From assembly GCA_020851565.1 (NCBI GenBank), contig JADZCN010000043.1:95670-159669 (forward strand): DNA of 64,000 nucleotides. Reading direction: 5' to 3'. Of the stretch, positions 9,482-18,281 are shown one piece after another (position 1 is the stretch's first letter; each line of letters begins with the position of its first letter). The notes beneath the pieces were generated by a model. It saw only the letters and a list, made by a program, of their open reading frames with translations. It had not been told where the DNA came from and ran no database searches. Origin of the DNA: Acidobacteriota bacterium. GTDB lineage: Bacteria; Acidobacteriota; Vicinamibacteria; Vicinamibacterales; UBA2999. A program made the position numbers and the translations under genes.

Positions 9482-11158
9482 TCAACAGGACACGCACTTG
9501 TGGTTGTTCTTCGCGCCCAGGCTCTCGAGCAGCTTCAGGGCCTCCGGGAACGGCTGCGTGCGCTGCACGGGGCCGTTGGCCATGTCCGCCGTCGTCTGCC
9601 CCTCGCGGTTCACGCGCTTCACGTCGGCGCCCTTCGAGACCAGGTACTTGATCATCTCCACGTCGCCGCGCGCCGCCGCGTTGTGCAGCGCGGTATTGCC
9701 CTCGTGGTCGGCGGCGTTGACGTCGGCGCCGGTTTCCTCCACCAGGTACTTCACCGCGGCCAGCAGGCCGCTGGGGGCGTAGCGGTGCGAGTTGGCGGCG
9801 AAGCCCTCGGCGTAGCCGACGCCGGCTGCCGCCTGGAGCGGGGTGACCGCGGGGCCGCCCACCGGCACCGGCGGGATGCCCGACACGTCCTGGATGTTGA
9901 AGCGGTCCCCGTCGCCCGTCCGCGGGCGCCCGGCCGGCTTGATGGTGGGAATCGTCGGGTCTGCGCCGTGGGCCACGAGCAGCTTCATGGCCTCGACATC
10001 GCCGCCGTAGGCGGCGCGCCAGAACGGCGTGGCGCCAATCTCGTCCACGCCGGCGAGATCGAAGTTGTAGCCCGAGTACCACACCTTCCGCTTGAGGCGG
10101 TGGTTCGGGTTGGCGCCCTTCTCGAGCAGGACCTTCATGAAGTCGAGATAGGTGATCTGCTGCTGCAGGTACGCGCGCGGCTGCGGGTAGAGCGCCTTGG
10201 GCGCCCACTGCACGTTGAGCGTGGCGTAGAGCGGGGCGACGCCGTTGTCGCTCGCCATGTTCGGATCGGCGCCCTTGTCCAGGAGGTACCTGCCGATGTC
10301 GAAGTACCCGTTGATCACGGCCACGATGAGCGGCGTGGACTTGTCACCCGGGTTCACCTGGTTGACGTCCGCGCCGGCTTCGACGAGCGCCTTCACCACC
10401 TCGGCGTGCCCCTGGCGCACGGCGAAGTGCAGGGGCGAGAAGCCGCCGGACGTGCCCACGAGCTCGTTGTAGCGGAACTGCCGCGTGAGGCCAGGCACGT
10501 CCGGCGGGCGTGGCCCGCTCCCCTGGGGCTGCTGCGCGGCCCGCCGGCGGAAGAACTCCTCCTCGGGGCTGCTCAGCTTCGTGAGATCCACCACCTTCGA
10601 GGTGGCCTTGATATCGGCGCCGCGCGCGATGAGCAGCTTCACGACGTCCACGCGGTTGTAGGCCGCCGCGAACATCAGCGGCGTCTGCTCCATTGCGGTT
10701 TCGCGCGCGTTGACGTCCGAGCCCCCCTCGATGAGCATCGTCACCGTCCGCGGATCGCCGGACTGCGCCGCGAACATGAGCGGCGTGGTGCCGGTGGTGG
10801 ACGTGGCCTTGACGTCCGAGCCTCCCGAGACGAGCGCCGCCACGACGGCCGAGTGGCCCGCCTGCGCGGCCATCATCAGCGGCGTGTAGGCGCCGAGCCG
10901 GGTGGCGGCCTTCACGTTGGCGCCCGCATAGAGCAGCATCTGCACCAGCTCGGCATCGCCCGCCCGCGCGGCCCAGTGCAGGGCGGTCATCCCGTCGCCC
11001 TCGGCCGCGTTCACGTCCACGCCCTGCTTGAGGAGCGCGCGGACCGCGTCCTTGTCGCCATGGCGCGCGGCCTCGAGCACGGTGGTCGCCTGGGCGGTCA
11101 CCATTGCCGCCCCCAGGGCCACCGCCAGGCCGACCGCCCACATCATCCGACGTGCCAT
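9482..11158 (-). CDS. Exported ankyrin-repeat protein with C-terminal HKCVSC (copy 2)
   Basis: 558 residues, the same length as copy 1 at 3594-5270. It starts MARRMMWAVGLAVALGAAMVTAQA, a signal peptide. Ankyrin repeats run from about residue 30 to 535 (TALHWAARAGD, TPLMMAAQAGH, TPLMFAAQSGD, SPLHFAVRQGH, TALHNAAARGD). The same non-ankyrin insert as in copy 1 lies mid-protein, where KLSSPEEEFFRR precedes RQFRYNELVG. It ends NNHKCVSC. The sequence differs from copy 1 throughout, so the duplication is not recent, yet length and tail are kept. It lies downstream of the second DUF1552 gene. Confidence 0.9.
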   Translation of the reverse strand: MARRMMWAVGLAVALGAAMVTAQATTVLEAARHGDKDAVRALLKQGVDVNAAEGDGMTALHWAARAGDAELVQMLLYAGANVKAATRLGAYTPLMMAAQAGHSAVVAALVSGGSDVKATSTTGTTPLMFAAQSGDPRTVTMLIEGGSDVNARETAMEQTPLMFAAAYNRVDVVKLLIARGADIKATSKVVDLTKLSSPEEEFFRRRAAQQPQGSGPRPPDVPGLTRQFRYNELVGTSGGFSPLHFAVRQGHAEVVKALVEAGADVNQVNPGDKSTPLIVAVINGYFDIGRYLLDKGADPNMASDNGVAPLYATLNVQWAPKALYPQPRAYLQQQITYLDFMKVLLEKGANPNHRLKRKVWYSGYNFDLAGVDEIGATPFWRAAYGGDVEAMKLLVAHGADPTIPTIKPAGRPRTGDGDRFNIQDVSGIPPVPVGGPAVTPLQAAAGVGYAEGFAANSHRYAPSGLLAAVKYLVEETGADVNAADHEGNTALHNAAARGDVEMIKYLVSKGADVKRVNREGQTTADMANGPVQRTQPFPEALKLLESLGAKNNHKCVSC

Positions 11159-11175
11159 CAGCGTCTCCCTCTCAC

Positions 11176-11303
11176 GGCATCACCGCATCACGGCATCAAT
11201 GCCCCAATGCCCCAATGCCCCAATGCCCCAATCACGAATGCCGCAATGCCCAATCGCCAATCGCCCGATGAATCGTCAATCGCCAATCATCAATCGGCAA
11301 TGG
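11176..11303. repeat. Half-length AATCG element overlapping a stop codon
   Basis: CAATGCC and CAATCGC units run up to and into the 3' end of the DUF1552 gene. Its last codons (SIAD and the TGA stop at 11290-11292) are themselves repeat sequence. Confidence 0.75.
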
Positions 11304-12711
11304 ACGATGCCGTCGTCGTCTCGGCACCGACGGCATTGAGGTCCATCTCGCCCGTCGAGTCGCCAAAGCTCTTGACGTCGTCGAGCCCGAGGATGTGGAG
11401 CATCGACAGCATCGGGTTGGCCATCGGCGTGCCGTCCGCCGCCTTGATATGCAGGTTGCCCTTGAGCGCCCCGCCGGCGTGGCCGGCCAGGAACAGCGGG
11501 CAGCGCTTGTGGTTGTGGACGTTCGAGTTGCCCATGGGCGACCCGTAGATGACCATCGTGTTGTCGAGCAGCGTCCCGTCGCCGTCCGGCGTGTTCTTCA
11601 GCTTCTCGAGGAAGTACGGGAGCAGGCTGATGTGGTACCGGTTGATCTTCTCGAAGTCGAGGATGCGATCCTCGCGATCCTGGTGGTGCGACGCCGGGTG
11701 GAAGCCCGTCTTGACGCCGCTCCCCGGGTAGACACGGCTCGAGCCGTCGCGGCCCATCTTGAACGAGAAGACGCGCGTGATGTCCGAGGCGAAGGCCACG
11801 GCCTGCAGGTCGAACATCAGCTTGACGTGCTCGTCGAACGCGTCGGGCACGCCCATCGGCGCCATGGGCAGCTCGCGCGGCTCGCCGCTCGCGTTGGCGG
11901 CTTCGACGCGCTGGATGCGGCGCTCGATCTCGCGCACGTCGTCCAGGTAGTCGGCCAGCCGGGCACGGTCCACCGGCCCGAGGCTCTGCTTGAGCTGCGC
12001 CACCTCCTGGGTGACCCAGTCGAGGATGCTCTTGTCGGCCTTCCGGCGCGCGGCGCGCTGCTCGGGCGTGGCGCCGACGCCGAAGAGCATGTCGAACGCG
12101 GCGCGCGGGTCGCGCACCATCGGCAGCGGCTCGGTGGCCGATGCCCAGCTCACCGTGTCGGTGTAGACACAGGCATAGCCGTAGGCACAGCCTCCGGCCT
12201 GGTCCACGTTCTCGATGCAGAGCTGCATCGACGGAATCGGCGTGTCCTGCCCGTACTTCTGCGCGTAGAGCTGATCCAGCGACGTGGCGACGTAGACGTC
12301 CGAACCCTGCGTCTGCTTCGGGTGCGCCTGGGTGAGGAACACCGCGCTCGAGCGGAAGTGGTCACCGCCAATCTCGGGCGGCGTGAACGCCTCGGCATTG
12401 CGCACGTCGGTGTTGCTGATGATGGTCAGGTGCTCGCGCCAGGGCTCGAGCGGCGCGAGGCTGCTCGGGCTCAGGTCGAACGCCGACCCGGTCTTCTCCG
12501 GCGACCAGAGATGCTTCTGGGCGCCAATCGCCGTCGCGCCCGCCGAGCCGTGCACCATCTCGATGGCCGCCAGCCGCACTTTCCCGTTGGAGCGCGACCG
12601 CGCGAACGCCGTCCCGGCCGGCACCATCGCCTCCAGGAAGGGCAGCGCCACGGTGACCCCCATGCCCTTCAGGGCGGCCCGTCGGGAGATGTGCTTCTGC
12701 GTGATGAACAT
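11290..12711 (-). CDS. DUF1552 protein, Tat-exported (copy 2)
   Basis: 473 residues, starting MFITQKHISRRAALKG with a twin-arginine signal and the hydrophobic run ALPFLEAMVP. It is collinear with copy 1 (5396-6799): MVHGSAGATAIGAQKHLWSP, QLCIENVDQAGGCAYGYACVYTD, GFHPASHHQDREDRI and YGSPMGNSNVHNHKRCPLF are all present. The few residues beyond the copy 1 end come from the AATCG repeat, which supplies the stop. The function of the family is unknown. It lies between the DUF1592 and ankyrin genes of copy 2. Confidence 0.88.
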   Translation of the reverse strand: MFITQKHISRRAALKGMGVTVALPFLEAMVPAGTAFARSRSNGKVRLAAIEMVHGSAGATAIGAQKHLWSPEKTGSAFDLSPSSLAPLEPWREHLTIISNTDVRNAEAFTPPEIGGDHFRSSAVFLTQAHPKQTQGSDVYVATSLDQLYAQKYGQDTPIPSMQLCIENVDQAGGCAYGYACVYTDTVSWASATEPLPMVRDPRAAFDMLFGVGATPEQRAARRKADKSILDWVTQEVAQLKQSLGPVDRARLADYLDDVREIERRIQRVEAANASGEPRELPMAPMGVPDAFDEHVKLMFDLQAVAFASDITRVFSFKMGRDGSSRVYPGSGVKTGFHPASHHQDREDRILDFEKINRYHISLLPYFLEKLKNTPDGDGTLLDNTMVIYGSPMGNSNVHNHKRCPLFLAGHAGGALKGNLHIKAADGTPMANPMLSMLHILGLDDVKSFGDSTGEMDLNAVGAETTTASSIAD

Positions 12712-12732
12712 GTCGGCTCCTCTGATACGTCA

Positions 12733-12903
12733 GGTCTTGAGGTCTTGGGGTCTTGAGGTCTTGGGGTCTTGAGGTCTTGAGGTCTTGAGGTCTTGAGGTC
12801 TTGGGGTCTTGAGGTCTTGAGGTCTTGGGGTCTTGGGGTCTTGGGGTCCGAACCCGAGAACCCGAGAACCTCCGAACCCGAGAACCTCCGAACCCCAGAA
12901 CCT
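12733..12903. repeat. GTCTTGAGG array followed by GAACCC/GAGAAC array
   Basis: About 13 nearly perfect 9-bp units (GGTCTTGAG/GGTCTTGGG) run to 12848, then a different array of CCGAACCCGAGAAC-like units runs to the DUF1592 stop codon. The first unit recurs in the opposite orientation at 28062-28115 and 50590-50660. Confidence 0.9.
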
Positions 12904-12906
12904 GAT

Positions 12907-15420
12907 CTACCGCTCTTCCGTCGTCTCCGCCGCTTCCAGGCGGCCCATCTGGAACGCGGGGCTCTTCACCAGCCCCAGCACGAAGGCGGACATCCGGTAG
13001 TCGCCCTTTTCGGCGTCCCGGACGATGGCGCGGACCGTCGGCAGGTCGAAGTGCTCGACACGACGGCCCAGGCCGTAGGTCATGAGGCTCTCGGTGAAGC
13101 TCAGGAGGAACACGTCCTTGTGCTTCAGGATGGCCTCGCGCAGGCCCTTCGGCCCCTGCATCTTCGTGCCGTCGTAGAGGTCGCCATTCGAATCGATCGT
13201 CGAGTCGCCATCGCGAATGCGCCAGGCCCCGGTGACGTCGAAGTTCTCGAGCGCCAGGCCCAGCGGGTCGATGACGCGGTGGCACGAGTTGCACGCCGGG
13301 TTCTTCCGGTGCTCCTCCATGCGCTCGCGCACCGAGAGCACCCTGGCGCCCTGTGCCGCTGATACCGAGTCGTCCAGCGACGGCACGTTGGGCGGCGGCG
13401 CCGGCGGCGGCGAGCCGAGCAGCACCTCCATGATCCACTTGCCGCGCTGCACCGGCGAGGTGCGGTCCGCCACCGAAGTGAGCGCGAGGATGCTGCCATG
13501 GCCCAGCAGGCCCCGCCGGTTCGGATCCGTCAGGGTCACCCGGCGGAACTCCGGCCCGACGATGTTCGGGACGCCGTAGTGCTTGGCCACCCGTTCGTTG
13601 ACGAAGGTATAGTCGGCCGTCAGCAGCTCGAGCACGGACCGGTCGTCGCGGACGATGGCGTCGAAGAAGAGCTCCGTCTCGCGCTTGAGCGCGTCGGCCA
13701 GCGTGCGGTCGTACTGCGGGTACTGCAGGTAGTCGGGGATGAGCCGCACCAGGTCCTGGAGCCGCAGCCACTGCGAGGCAAAGCGCGTGGCCAGCGCCTC
13801 GGACCGCGGGTCCCGGAGCATCCGCGCCACCTGCTTCTCGATGACCCCGGGCTGTCGCAGCATGCCGCGGCCAGCCAGCTTCAGCAGTTCCTCGTCCGGG
13901 CCCGAGCCCCAGAGGAAGAACGACAGGCGCGAGGCCAGGTCGTACTCGGTGATGCGGTAGTTCTGGCCCGGGCGGACCGTCGCAGGCACTTCCTCCAGCC
14001 GGAACAGGAACTTCGGGCTGGCCAGCAGGGCCTGCAGCGCCATGCGGACGCCCTCTTCGAAGTCGCCCTCCGTGCGCCCCTGCTCGTAGAACATCATCAG
14101 CTTGCGCACGTCCTCGGCCGAGGCCGGGGCGCGGTAGGCGAGCGACGCCAGGCGCCTGACGATGCTGGCGGCGCACGCCGCCTCCTCGGACGTCGCGGTC
14201 GGGCGGCACGTGAAGATGCGGCGCCGGCTCGGCGAGTCGGACACGCCCGTCACCTTGATCGGCCCCGTGATGGCGAACTCGCGCAGGTGCGGGAGGGCCG
14301 TGATGCCGAAGCCGCTGCCGATCTGGCTGTCAGCCATCGTGTGCTCGATGGGGGCGATGAGGTCGTCCACCGGCGCGTCGAAGCGCGCGATGAACGCGGC
14401 GGCCACGCGCTGCGGTCCCGCCTTCACGTAAATCCGCGGCGTGACGAGGTTCATCCCGTTCGGGTCGGCCTCGCTCATCGACGTGGGGATGTCGAGCAGC
14501 GCCACCCGCGCGCCATTGATGGACACCTCGATCTTCTCGCCCGGGAAGCTGCTGCCGAAGAGCTGCCCCGTCGGGATGGAATGCAGCATCATCCGGAACG
14601 TGTACTCGCCGTCGGCGGGGAAGATGTGCGTGACCGCGACGCCGCCGCGCGTACCGAAGGGCGCGCCTTCCACCTGCCGCATCTGGTTCGCCGTGCGCGG
14701 CACCTTGAAGGTGGCCTCGGTGGGCGCCGCGTTCGCGTCGCCGACCGCCAGCGTGCTGATGGCACTGGCCGCCCGCAGGTAGCCCTCGAGCACCGTCGGC
14801 GAGAACCCCTGCGCGTCGGCGACGTTGTCGAACCCGTCGCTGATGGTGTCAGGCGGGAGGAAGGCCTCGACGTCCACGTCCAGGTTCAGCAGGTCGCGGA
14901 TGGCGTAGGTGTACTCCACGCGGTTCAGGCGCTGGAACGGCCGACGCCCCGGGTTGGGGCTGAGGGCCGCGGCCCGATCGATGCGCATCTCGAGCGCCGT
15001 CGCCAGGTCGGACAGTACGGTCCCCTCGGGGCGACGGGCGCCCGCGGGCGGCATCATGCCGGCGCGCAGCTTGCGAATGACCTTCTCGGCGACGTCAGGG
15101 TGCTCGGTGACGGCCCCGGCGTCGAATGCCGCCAGCGTGAGGCCGCCGGCCTTGGCCCGATCGTTATGGCAGGTGGCGCAGTACTGCTTGACGAGGGCAT
15201 TCTGCTCGGTGACGGGGAAGCCGGAGGTGGCGTGCGCCGTCATCATCGCCGGCGCCGTGGCGGTAGGCCTGGCGGCGCGGGGCGCCGCTGCCGTGGCGGC
15301 CGGCGGCGCCTGCGCGGCGGCCGCGCTGGCCCCCTGGCGAGGGCCGTCGGCCGCCAGCAACGTGAGGCCGGCGGACACGACACCCATCACGGCGACCGTG
15401 TATCTGGACATTGGGCGCAT
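12907..15420 (-). CDS. DUF1592-type cytochrome-like exported protein (copy 2)
   Basis: 837 residues; the first ATG is used, and an ATG three codons later is an alternative. A signal peptide is followed by an Ala/Pro-rich linker. Haem motif CATCH is at residues 81-85 (QYCATCHNDRAKAGG) and a second CxxCH (CNSCH) at about 710-714 in CHRVIDPLGLALENFD. The DUF1587-1592-1588-1585 order is as in copy 1, and both copies end in a similar ETT(V/E)ER tail. It is the first gene of the minus-strand block, which probably reads through to the aldolase-like gene 12.8 kb away. The N-terminal linker is longer than in copy 1. Confidence 0.9.
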   Translation of the reverse strand: MRPMSRYTVAVMGVVSAGLTLLAADGPRQGASAAAAQAPPAATAAAPRAARPTATAPAMMTAHATSGFPVTEQNALVKQYCATCHNDRAKAGGLTLAAFDAGAVTEHPDVAEKVIRKLRAGMMPPAGARRPEGTVLSDLATALEMRIDRAAALSPNPGRRPFQRLNRVEYTYAIRDLLNLDVDVEAFLPPDTISDGFDNVADAQGFSPTVLEGYLRAASAISTLAVGDANAAPTEATFKVPRTANQMRQVEGAPFGTRGGVAVTHIFPADGEYTFRMMLHSIPTGQLFGSSFPGEKIEVSINGARVALLDIPTSMSEADPNGMNLVTPRIYVKAGPQRVAAAFIARFDAPVDDLIAPIEHTMADSQIGSGFGITALPHLREFAITGPIKVTGVSDSPSRRRIFTCRPTATSEEAACAASIVRRLASLAYRAPASAEDVRKLMMFYEQGRTEGDFEEGVRMALQALLASPKFLFRLEEVPATVRPGQNYRITEYDLASRLSFFLWGSGPDEELLKLAGRGMLRQPGVIEKQVARMLRDPRSEALATRFASQWLRLQDLVRLIPDYLQYPQYDRTLADALKRETELFFDAIVRDDRSVLELLTADYTFVNERVAKHYGVPNIVGPEFRRVTLTDPNRRGLLGHGSILALTSVADRTSPVQRGKWIMEVLLGSPPPAPPPNVPSLDDSVSAAQGARVLSVRERMEEHRKNPACNSCHRVIDPLGLALENFDVTGAWRIRDGDSTIDSNGDLYDGTKMQGPKGLREAILKHKDVFLLSFTESLMTYGLGRRVEHFDLPTVRAIVRDAEKGDYRMSAFVLGLVKSPAFQMGRLEAAETTEER

Positions 15421-15544
15421 AATTTCTCGGGCGAGTATACGGCCATGCGGAAAGCGGATTGTCAGGAGTTGTCATCCCGCTGGCGGTTAACTCACCTGTC
15501 CTCAATGCTTTGACGTCCGCCGACCGCACCGAGGGACCCGTGCC
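15421..15544. promoter_or_regulatory. Divergent promoter region of the DUF1592 block and YdeI-like gene
   Basis: A 124-bp gap between divergent genes. On the minus strand a -10-like TATACT (plus-strand 15434-15439) lies 13 nt before the DUF1592 start, with no good -35 at normal spacing. On the plus strand GAGGGA about 11 nt before the YdeI-like start may be a ribosome site. Confidence 0.4.
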
Positions 15545-16306
15545 ATGCCAGGCAGTTCCGTGAAGTTCTTCCCCGACGCCGGCCAGTTCCGCCGCTGGCT
15601 GGACGCCAACCACGACCGCCACACCGAACTCTGGGTGGGCTTCTACAAGAAGAGCAGCGGACGGGCGGGCCTCGACTACCCGACCGCCGTGGACGTCGCC
15701 CTGTGTTTCGGCTGGATCGACGGGATCCGCAGGGCCCTGGACGAGGTGAGCTATGTCAATCGCTTCACCCCGCGCAAGCCTCGCAGCGTCTGGAGCCGCG
15801 TGAACATCGCGAAGGTCGAAGCGCTCATCGCCCGCGGGGAGATGCACCCGGCGGGACTGGAGGCCTACGCAAAGCGAGACGAGGCGCGGTCGGGCATCTA
15901 CTCGTTCGAGCAGCGCCCCGAGGCGTTCCCGCCCGCGCTCGAGCGCCGCTTCCGCGCCAACCGCGCCGGCTGGCAGTTCTTCGGCCAGCAGCCGCCCGGG
16001 TACCGCCGCCTGGCCATCTGGTGGGTGGCCAGCGCAAAACGCGACGAAACGCGCGAACGGCGCCTGGCGCAGCTCATCGACGTGTCGGCGCAGGGGATGC
16101 GCGTCGGCGTGCTCTTCGGACAGACCGCCCCGGTGGTCACGAAGGCATCGAAGCGGCCCACGCTCGGGAAGCCGCGCGCCACGGCGAGGCCCCGCACCGG
16201 GACAGGGACCCGGAACGACGCGAGGAAGGCTCTGGGCGCCGCGGGGACGAGCGGACACCGCACGACGAAGGCGTCCCGCTCCCCTGGGAAGGCCGCGCGC
16301 CGATGA
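15545..16306 (+). CDS. YdeI/OmpD-associated family protein
   Basis: 253 residues. The family signature is clear: FRRWLDANHDRHTELWVGFYKK near 15-36, DVALCFGWIDGI near 50-60, and NRFTPRKPRSVWSRVN near 72-88, followed by the C-terminal repair-like segment of the family. The molecular function of YdeI/OmdA proteins is not settled. The last 50 residues are basic and low-complexity (Arg/Thr/Lys). The stop overlaps the start of the fructokinase gene by 4 nt (ATGA), so the two are probably translated together. Confidence 0.85.
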   Translation: MPGSSVKFFPDAGQFRRWLDANHDRHTELWVGFYKKSSGRAGLDYPTAVDVALCFGWIDGIRRALDEVSYVNRFTPRKPRSVWSRVNIAKVEALIARGEMHPAGLEAYAKRDEARSGIYSFEQRPEAFPPALERRFRANRAGWQFFGQQPPGYRRLAIWWVASAKRDETRERRLAQLIDVSAQGMRVGVLFGQTAPVVTKASKRPTLGKPRATARPRTGTGTRNDARKALGAAGTSGHRTTKASRSPGKAARR

Positions 16307-17193
16307 AGATCGGCGTGGATCTCGGTGGCACGAAGATCGAGGCGGTCGCGCTCGCGGGGGATGGCCGCGAACTGGGACGCGTACGGGTGGCGACGCCGCG
16401 CCGCGACTACGACGGCACACTCGACGCGATCGCGGATCTGGTCCGGCGGCTCGAGCAGGCGCACGGCGGGCCGGCATCCGTCGGCGTCGGGATTCCCGGC
16501 GCCATCTCGCCGGCGACGGGGCTGGTGAAGAACGCCAACTCCACCTGGCTCATCGGCCGTGCGTTCGATCATGACCTGGCGGATCGCCTGCAACGTCCCG
16601 TGCGCATGGCGAACGACGCGAACTGCTTCGCGCTCTCGGAGGCCACCGACGGGGCGGGCGCCGGCGCCTCGGTCGTCTTCGGCGTCATCATCGGCACGGG
16701 CGTCGGCGGCGGCATCGTGGTGAATGGCCGGCTGGTCGAAGGCGCGCACCGCATTGCCGGCGAGTGGGGGCACAATCCCCTGCCGTGGCCACGAGACGAG
16801 GAGCGGCCGGGACCGCCCTGCTACTGCGGGCGCCACGGGTGCATCGAGACGTTCCTGTCGGGGCCGGCGCTTGCGCGCGAGTTCGCGGAGGCCACAGGGC
16901 GCGCGCTCGGGGCCGATGCGATCGCCTCCGCGGCGGCAAGTGGCGACCGGGACGCGTCAGCCGCGCTCGAGCGCTACATGGACCGCATGGCCCGCGCGCT
17001 CGCCACCGTCATCAACCTGCTGGACCCCGACGTCATCGTCCTGGGCGGCGGGCTGTCGAACGTCGGTGCGCTCTACGCGGCCGTGCCCCCGCGCTGGCTG
17101 CCGCACGTATTCTCCGATGAAGTCCACACGCGGCTGGTTCGCGCGCGTTACGGGGACTCGAGCGGCGTGCGCGGGGCCGCGTGGCTGTGGTGA
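16303..17193 (+). CDS. mak: Fructokinase, ROK family
   Basis: 296 residues. It contains the ROK ATP-binding loop DLGGTKIE at 5-12, the sugar-binding block GEWGHNPLPWP near 153, and the zinc motif CYCGRHGCIETF near 173. The pattern GIPGAISPATGLVKNANSTWL and the ending GDSSGVRGAAWLW closely match E. coli Mak (YajF), which phosphorylates fructose to fructose 6-phosphate in the cytoplasm, so the assignment is stronger than a generic ROK call. The start ATG overlaps the YdeI-like stop (ATGA). A glucokinase or N-acetyl-hexosamine kinase role is less likely. Confidence 0.85.
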   Translation: MKIGVDLGGTKIEAVALAGDGRELGRVRVATPRRDYDGTLDAIADLVRRLEQAHGGPASVGVGIPGAISPATGLVKNANSTWLIGRAFDHDLADRLQRPVRMANDANCFALSEATDGAGAGASVVFGVIIGTGVGGGIVVNGRLVEGAHRIAGEWGHNPLPWPRDEERPGPPCYCGRHGCIETFLSGPALAREFAEATGRALGADAIASAAASGDRDASAALERYMDRMARALATVINLLDPDVIVLGGGLSNVGALYAAVPPRWLPHVFSDEVHTRLVRARYGDSSGVRGAAWLW

Positions 17194-17208
17194 CCGGGCG
17201 CCGCCTGT

Positions 17209-17386
17209 CCATTGGCGATTGATGATTGATGATTGAGCGATTCATCGGGTGATTGAGCGATTGCCAATTGGGCCAATCGGATTGCAGCAATGGACCATTG
17301 CGGCAATGCGCCAATTCATTGCGCAATGTGCCAATCGGAGATCGCCCAATGAATCACCCGATAGGCAATCGGCAATCATCAATGGG
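17209..17386. repeat. Full-length AATCG palindromic element between convergent genes
   Basis: The left end is CCATTGGCGATTGATGATTG and the right end is GGCAATCATCAATGGG. Outer arms of about 47 nt are imperfect inverted copies. It fills the gap between mak and the facing hypothetical gene, starting 15 nt after one stop and ending 20 nt before the other. Confidence 0.8.
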
Positions 17387-17406
17387 CATTGGCGCCTCCG
17401 GCGCGC

Positions 17407-18156
17407 TCATTGCACGCGCGCGATTTGCTGCAGTTCAGTGATGGCGGCGGCGAGCGCGGGACGCTGATCGCGTGGGGCCAGCTCGCGGGCGGTCCAGAAC
17501 ATCTTCGAGGCGGTGTCCCAGTCGTTCAGGAGCAGCGCCACCGACGCGAGCCCGACCGCGGCGCACGCGTTCTTCGGCTCCGCCTTCTGCACCGACAGGA
17601 ACAACTGCTGTGCGAGGCCCGTCTGCTTGATGGCCAGCGCCATCTGCCCGGCGGCGCACTGCGTGGCAGGCTTCGCGTCGGGCAGGAGCGCGGCCGAGAG
17701 CGACTGCACGGCTTCCAGCGCCCGGCCCTCGACGACCAGCGGCGCCGCGGCCTTGATGAGGGGATGCTCGTCCGCCGGCAGCAGGTCGAGCGGCAGCGCC
17801 CAGTTCAACTGCCCGCCCTGCGCGCTCTGCATCTGGCGCTGCGAGAACTTGATGGGCAGCACCGCCACCGCAGGCAGGCGATCCGGCGCGCTGGCGACGA
17901 ACACCCAGACGCCGGCGGTCAGGCCCAGCAGGTTCCATTCGCCCTTCTCATCGGCCTGCACCGAGAAGGTCTTCTGCCCTGTGAACTGCTCGCCGCGGAA
18001 GCCGACTGTCGCCTCCGCCGTGACCGTGGCCGCAACGGGCGCTCCGCCGTTGCGCGTGGTGCCCTTCAGGCGGTACGCCGTCTGCGCGGACAACGGGGCG
18101 ACAGCGGAAGTAACGAGGGCAAACAGGAGACCGATCCCCGCGGCTCGAAAGAGCAT
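17407..18156 (-). CDS. Secreted hypothetical protein, carboxypeptidase-regulatory-like
   Basis: 249 residues. The start is the ATG of MLFRAAGIG, preceded by GGAGG at good spacing; a signal peptide ends near PLSAQ. The first half (YRLKGTTRNGGAPVAATVTAE, then GEWNLLGLTAGVWVFVA) looks like a carboxypeptidase-regulatory or Cna-B-like beta-sandwich. The second half is alpha-helical with TPR-like spacing (ALEAVQSLSAALLPDAKPA, then AAVGLASVALLLNDWDTASKMFWTARELAP). No enzyme motif is seen. It lies downstream of the membrane protein at 18282-20324 on the same strand. Confidence 0.65.
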   Translation of the reverse strand: MLFRAAGIGLLFALVTSAVAPLSAQTAYRLKGTTRNGGAPVAATVTAEATVGFRGEQFTGQKTFSVQADEKGEWNLLGLTAGVWVFVASAPDRLPAVAVLPIKFSQRQMQSAQGGQLNWALPLDLLPADEHPLIKAAAPLVVEGRALEAVQSLSAALLPDAKPATQCAAGQMALAIKQTGLAQQLFLSVQKAEPKNACAAVGLASVALLLNDWDTASKMFWTARELAPRDQRPALAAAITELQQIARVQ

Positions 18157-18189
18157 GTTGACCTCCAGTGCGCCGAGCATTCGGGAAAC

Positions 18190-18278
18190 GCCGCAATGCC
18201 GCAATCCATTGCCCCAATGCCCCAATCGCCAATCACCCAATGAATCACTCAATCGTCAATCGGCAATCACCAATGGGC
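18190..18278. repeat. Half-length AATCG element
   Basis: Lies between two minus-strand genes and ends CAATCACCAATGGGC 3 nt from the stop codon of the membrane protein. Confidence 0.75.
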
Positions 18279-18281
18279 ACC

